Below are positions 7,165 to 9,988 of a stretch of DNA of 9,988 bases, one piece after another. Within the stretch, counting starts at the first letter, position 1. Each line of letters opens with the position of its first letter. The notes beneath the pieces are model-generated. The model made no database searches. It was not told the origin of the DNA and worked only from the letters and a program-made list of their open reading frames with translations. Position numbers and translations under genes: made by a program. The stretch comes from JBDKTH01 sp964558295 (GTDB taxonomy: Bacteria; Planctomycetota; Planctomycetia; Pirellulales; Thermoguttaceae), in assembly GCA_964558295.1 (NCBI GenBank), contig CAZLDQ010000210.1, positions 1 through 9,988 on the forward strand, read 5' to 3'.

Positions 7165-8281
7165 CTTCCAGCCGCGACTTGAGCCAGGCGTAGATGCTGC
7201 CGCCGATCTGCTTGTATCCGACCGGGTTCGGATGCACGCCGTTGTTGACCGGGAACCCGTCCACGGGGTCGAGGTTCAGCTCCGTGGGGATGAGAAAAAG
7301 ATTTTCGGCCTGGCGGTTGGCGAAGTGTTCCAGTTGGCGTTGGACCAGACGGTGTTGGATTGTCTTCCAGCCCCAGCGGTGATACTTGCCGTGATAGTTG
7401 GCCTCGAAACCCGACTCTCGGGCGTTTGGCGGCGTGGTCAGGCAGATGCCGAGTTCGGCGTGCGGGACCGCTTGGCGGAAGGCGGCCAGCAGGGTGTCGG
7501 CCTGGGCGAACATCGCGTCAATGCGGGCGTCGATCGCCTTGGGGGCATCGGGCAAAGCGGAGAAGCAATCGTTGATCCCGAGCATGAAGGTGACCACATC
7601 GGGCCGCTGACCGCCGAGTGATTCACGGAAATAGCGCTCAAGATCGAGCGTCGGTTTCCCCTCCTTGCCGGCAAACACGAAGGGACTGCTCCGTGGCTTG
7701 AGAGTCCCGTGGGGCTTGGGCTCCAGATACGTGGCAAAGCGGCCCCACGTCCAGCCACCGTATCCCTCGTGTCGTACGCCTGGGGCTGCGTGTGTCGGCT
7801 GATGGGTTCCCAGCATGGTCCAGGTGGGATTTCCGGGTAACGACAGGAGACGAGCGATCTCATTTGGATAGATCGTGGCATGTGTCAGGCTGTCGCCGAC
7901 GAGCAGAAGCCGGAGATTACGGCCCTCGCCTGCATTGTCCGCAGCCACATGAAGTGTCAAGCGAGCCTCTTGGACCACCTTCCCGCTTTCGTCGGCCACG
8001 GCCAGGGCCATCGGGTGGTCGCCGACATCTTTGGGTTCGGGGGTTACGGTCCAGCGGCGCGTCTCGGTGTGGCCGATCGAGCACTGAACGCGGAACTGGT
8101 ACTTCTCGGGCGTTGGGGTCAACACGATGTTGTCGAAGTAGAGACTCATCTCCTGCCCGGCGACGGCGTAACAAACCGGGGGCAATGTCAACTGGAGCGA
8201 CCCAGCCTCGCGGCTTTCCGCGGCACGGGCGAGTTGCAGAACCAACGCGATGACGACCAGGAAGCGAATGAGGCGATTCAT
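7133..8281 (-). CDS. Secreted SGNH/GDSL-family hydrolase
   Basis: A 382-residue esterase- or lipase-like protein. A signal peptide is clear (basic MNRLIR, hydrophobic 7-17, probable cleavage after Ala20 or Ala21), so it should be exported. Residues about 27-112 look like a beta-rich accessory domain; the SGNH domain follows. Block I is VGDSLTHA with nucleophile Ser131, block II is GYGGWTWG (173-180), block III is LGINDCF with Asn237, and block V is NNGVHPNPVGY with His350. The position three before the His, normally the triad Asp, is Asn347. The domain order suggests a carbohydrate esterase such as a deacetylase on polysaccharide, but the substrate is inference. AAGGG lies 7 bases before the ATG. 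It is downstream of the GH10-like gene on the same strand, with a 158-base gap, and its 3' end overlaps the aldo/keto reductase gene. Confidence 0.92.
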   Translation of the reverse strand: MNRLIRFLVVIALVLQLARAAESREAGSLQLTLPPVCYAVAGQEMSLYFDNIVLTPTPEKYQFRVQCSIGHTETRRWTVTPEPKDVGDHPMALAVADESGKVVQEARLTLHVAADNAGEGRNLRLLLVGDSLTHATIYPNEIARLLSLPGNPTWTMLGTHQPTHAAPGVRHEGYGGWTWGRFATYLEPKPHGTLKPRSSPFVFAGKEGKPTLDLERYFRESLGGQRPDVVTFMLGINDCFSALPDAPKAIDARIDAMFAQADTLLAAFRQAVPHAELGICLTTPPNARESGFEANYHGKYHRWGWKTIQHRLVQRQLEHFANRQAENLFLIPTELNLDPVDGFPVNNGVHPNPVGYKQIGGSIYAWLKSRLEVTPQAPSAQH

Positions 8282-8331
8282 ACACGGGCCCTTTCACGAA
8301 GCTTGATGTGGTAACCCAATGTTGCACTCCC

Positions 8332-8353
8332 CATTTGGCCGGCCAAATGTCAA
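8332..8353 (-). promoter_or_regulatory. Perfect 18-base palindrome abutting a TTGACA hexamer
   Basis: CATTTGGCCGGCCAAATG (8332-8349) is an exact palindrome about 50 bases upstream of the SGNH hydrolase start. On the minus strand it is overlapped by TTGACA (8348-8353), a perfect sigma70 -35 hexamer, so the palindrome would fill the spacer. No good -10 is found 16-18 bases further. It may be an operator for a dimeric repressor. As a hairpin it lacks a loop and a T-tract, so a terminator is less likely. Confidence 0.4.
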
Positions 8354-8439
8354 CTGTGCACGAGGGACAACCAGGGGATTGGCAGACTCTCCGCATCCAT
8401 CTTGGTCCAGCGACCGCCGAGCGTCAAGCTTTTCGCCGA

Positions 8440-9912
8440 TTACCTGAGATGGGCCGTGCGAATCGAGGCCAGTTGGCGCAAGGCCGGCTTGGGATGACGG
8501 CGAAGGTCGAACAGGCCGCCGTGCGGGAAGTCGTGGGGCTCGGTGTCGCGAAGTTGATTCCAGAGGAGGCCGTTGACGTAAGGCTTGGCTAAGAGCAACG
8601 GTAGGTAGCGACTGACCCACATCTGCTGTGTTTTGGCGTTCCAACTGTCCGGCGGCAGTTTCGTCTGCCGCGAGGCCAAGGGGTCGGCATGCGAGGCGCT
8701 TGGGGCACAGACCGACAGGTAGAGCGGCACGCCCAGAAGGCTCCAATAGTCCAACTGCCGGCTGAACTCGATGGGATCGCGCGGCATTGTCCCGCCTGGG
8801 TGGTAGCCGACGTTGATCTCCAGCATCAGGCCGGTCAGGCCCAGGTTGGCGCGGACCAGTGCATCGGCGAAGTGCAACGGCGGGAAGTCCATCTCGCGCC
8901 GGCTGAGATACTCAGCCCAGGGCTGGTCGAAGGAGATGACCATGGGGGTGTCTGGATCGAGGGTCCTTGTCAACTCGATGGCTCGGGCCGTGAGGCGGAC
9001 TTTCTCCTCCTCGGTTAGGGTAAAGAGTTGGGAGGTGTTGAGCCGGCCACCGCAAATCCAGAGATCGACTTGCCCCCGATAGCGGCTGACCGTAGCTTGA
9101 ACGAACTGCGACGCGAAATCCAGAAGGCTGTCGAAGTCGTCTTCGTACAGGAAGAGCCAGTCGGGGACAGTGCGAGGGTCGAATTGTAGAAGCGGTCCGG
9201 CACAGACGGTCAGGCGATTGGCTTGGCACCACTGGATTTGTTTGTCGGTGACGTCCCAGAAGAATTCCTCTTCGCTGGTTTCGATCTCCCGCCAAGACAT
9301 GGGGACGCCTGCGGCGTTGAAGGTCTGGAGGAATTCTCTCGCGGTGTAGTCGTCGAGCAGGGAAACCCCCAGATTGGCCCCGAGGAAGGAATCGAGTCTC
9401 TGGAGGACACGGCGTCGCACGGCGAGGGCTTGTTCGGTGTAAAGGGCGGCCAGCAGGTGCGAGGCTTCGATGGCGATGACGATTGCCCGTTCGGCCCATT
9501 GGTTGGACTCGGCCGAGCCCTGTTCGGCGGCAATCGCCTTACTGAAGCAGGAGGTGGCTTCGGCGGCTTTCTGGTCGACGTCTTCTCCGCCGAGCAGTCC
9601 AATCGCTCGCCATTCGGCCAACTGATTCCGGAGTTGTCCGACCTCGCCGCGCGCGAGTTCCAGAGGGAGGTAGTAGGGTTCGGAACGTTCCATGAGCGTA
9701 CCGGTGGCCAGAATCAATTGGCCGTACCCTTCGACCGTCCAGGGGATATGGAGACTCGCCGAATCTGCTGTGGCCCGTTCGAGTACCAACTCGCCCTCGT
9801 CCAGTTCGATCCGAACCCGCCAAGGGATGCGGTCAAAACCTGACAGATAGGCCTGCTGGGCGGCTTCTTCGGTGATGCGATCGGGGGGTAAGTGAAATCG
9901 CATCAAACCCAT
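8440..9912 (-). CDS. GH10-fold protein with altered active site (xylanase-like)
   Basis: A 490-residue protein without signal peptide, so apparently cytosolic. The N-terminal part (about 20-100) is beta-rich and may be a sugar-binding-like domain, a helical linker follows (about 110-175), and the C-terminal barrel (about 180-480) resembles GH10 endo-xylanases: PDWL (250-253) in the place of the PDW motif, LMLEINVGY (362-370) in the place of ITELD with the nucleophile Glu365 kept, and LLWNQLRD followed by GGLFDLRRHPKPAL (465-478), which matches the GH10 C-terminus. However, where GH10 has WDVVNE the sequence is WICGGR (285-290), so the acid/base Glu and its Asn are absent. The family match is motif-based. 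It may be a pseudoenzyme or act by another mechanism. ATG at 9912 is chosen because AAAGGG lies 9 bases upstream; a TTG at 9948 would add 12 residues and an ATG at 9903 would remove three. Confidence 0.8.
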   Translation of the reverse strand: MGLMRFHLPPDRITEEAAQQAYLSGFDRIPWRVRIELDEGELVLERATADSASLHIPWTVEGYGQLILATGTLMERSEPYYLPLELARGEVGQLRNQLAEWRAIGLLGGEDVDQKAAEATSCFSKAIAAEQGSAESNQWAERAIVIAIEASHLLAALYTEQALAVRRRVLQRLDSFLGANLGVSLLDDYTAREFLQTFNAAGVPMSWREIETSEEEFFWDVTDKQIQWCQANRLTVCAGPLLQFDPRTVPDWLFLYEDDFDSLLDFASQFVQATVSRYRGQVDLWICGGRLNTSQLFTLTEEEKVRLTARAIELTRTLDPDTPMVISFDQPWAEYLSRREMDFPPLHFADALVRANLGLTGLMLEINVGYHPGGTMPRDPIEFSRQLDYWSLLGVPLYLSVCAPSASHADPLASRQTKLPPDSWNAKTQQMWVSRYLPLLLAKPYVNGLLWNQLRDTEPHDFPHGGLFDLRRHPKPALRQLASIRTAHLR

Positions 9913-9988
9913 TAAAACATACCCTTTGCTCGCCTGGAAACATGCCAATCAATCAGGGCGGGTAAATCGCCGGGAGGTTGCATCTTTG

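Overview
The window is GC-rich (about 60% by eye). It carries seven protein-coding genes and no RNA gene, CRISPR array or insertion sequence that I can see. The best guess for the source is a planctomycete. This rests on the GH10-like protein with degraded catalytic residues, its SGNH hydrolase neighbour, the particular aldo/keto reductase subfamily, and ribosome binding sites that are missing in front of some genes. It is a judgement from protein style, not a proven assignment.

Left part (71-4673, minus strand): a compact three-gene operon read right to left. It encodes a lipoprotein periplasmic adaptor (MFP/HlyD type), a 1021-residue RND permease of the HAE1/AcrB type, and a 105-residue PII-like protein resembling the PG0541 transporter-associated family. 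Adaptor and permease overlap by 4 bases (GTGA) behind a strong Shine-Dalgarno site, and the small gene starts 14 bases after the permease stop. Adaptor and permease should form an inner-membrane efflux pump. No outer-membrane factor gene is in view, so it must lie elsewhere. The small protein is the likely regulatory or sensory partner.

Middle part (4854-7164): a minus-strand APH-type small-molecule phosphotransferase and a plus-strand aldo/keto reductase diverge from a roughly 337-base intergenic region with G-runs and a short tandem repeat. The aldo/keto reductase has a complete catalytic tetrad and NADP-binding motifs. Its 3' end overlaps the convergent SGNH hydrolase gene by 32 bases.

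Right part (7133-9912, minus strand): a GH10-fold protein without signal peptide, then 158 bases with a perfect 18-base palindrome abutting a TTGACA hexamer, then a secreted SGNH/GDSL hydrolase. Together they look like a carbohydrate-related pair (glycosidase-like protein plus esterase). However, the GH10-like protein lacks the general acid/base Glu, and the hydrolase has Asn where the triad Asp normally sits. These two departures, the PII-like protein tied to an efflux pump, and the palindrome are the points most worth checking. I see no convincing wholly new multi-gene system.
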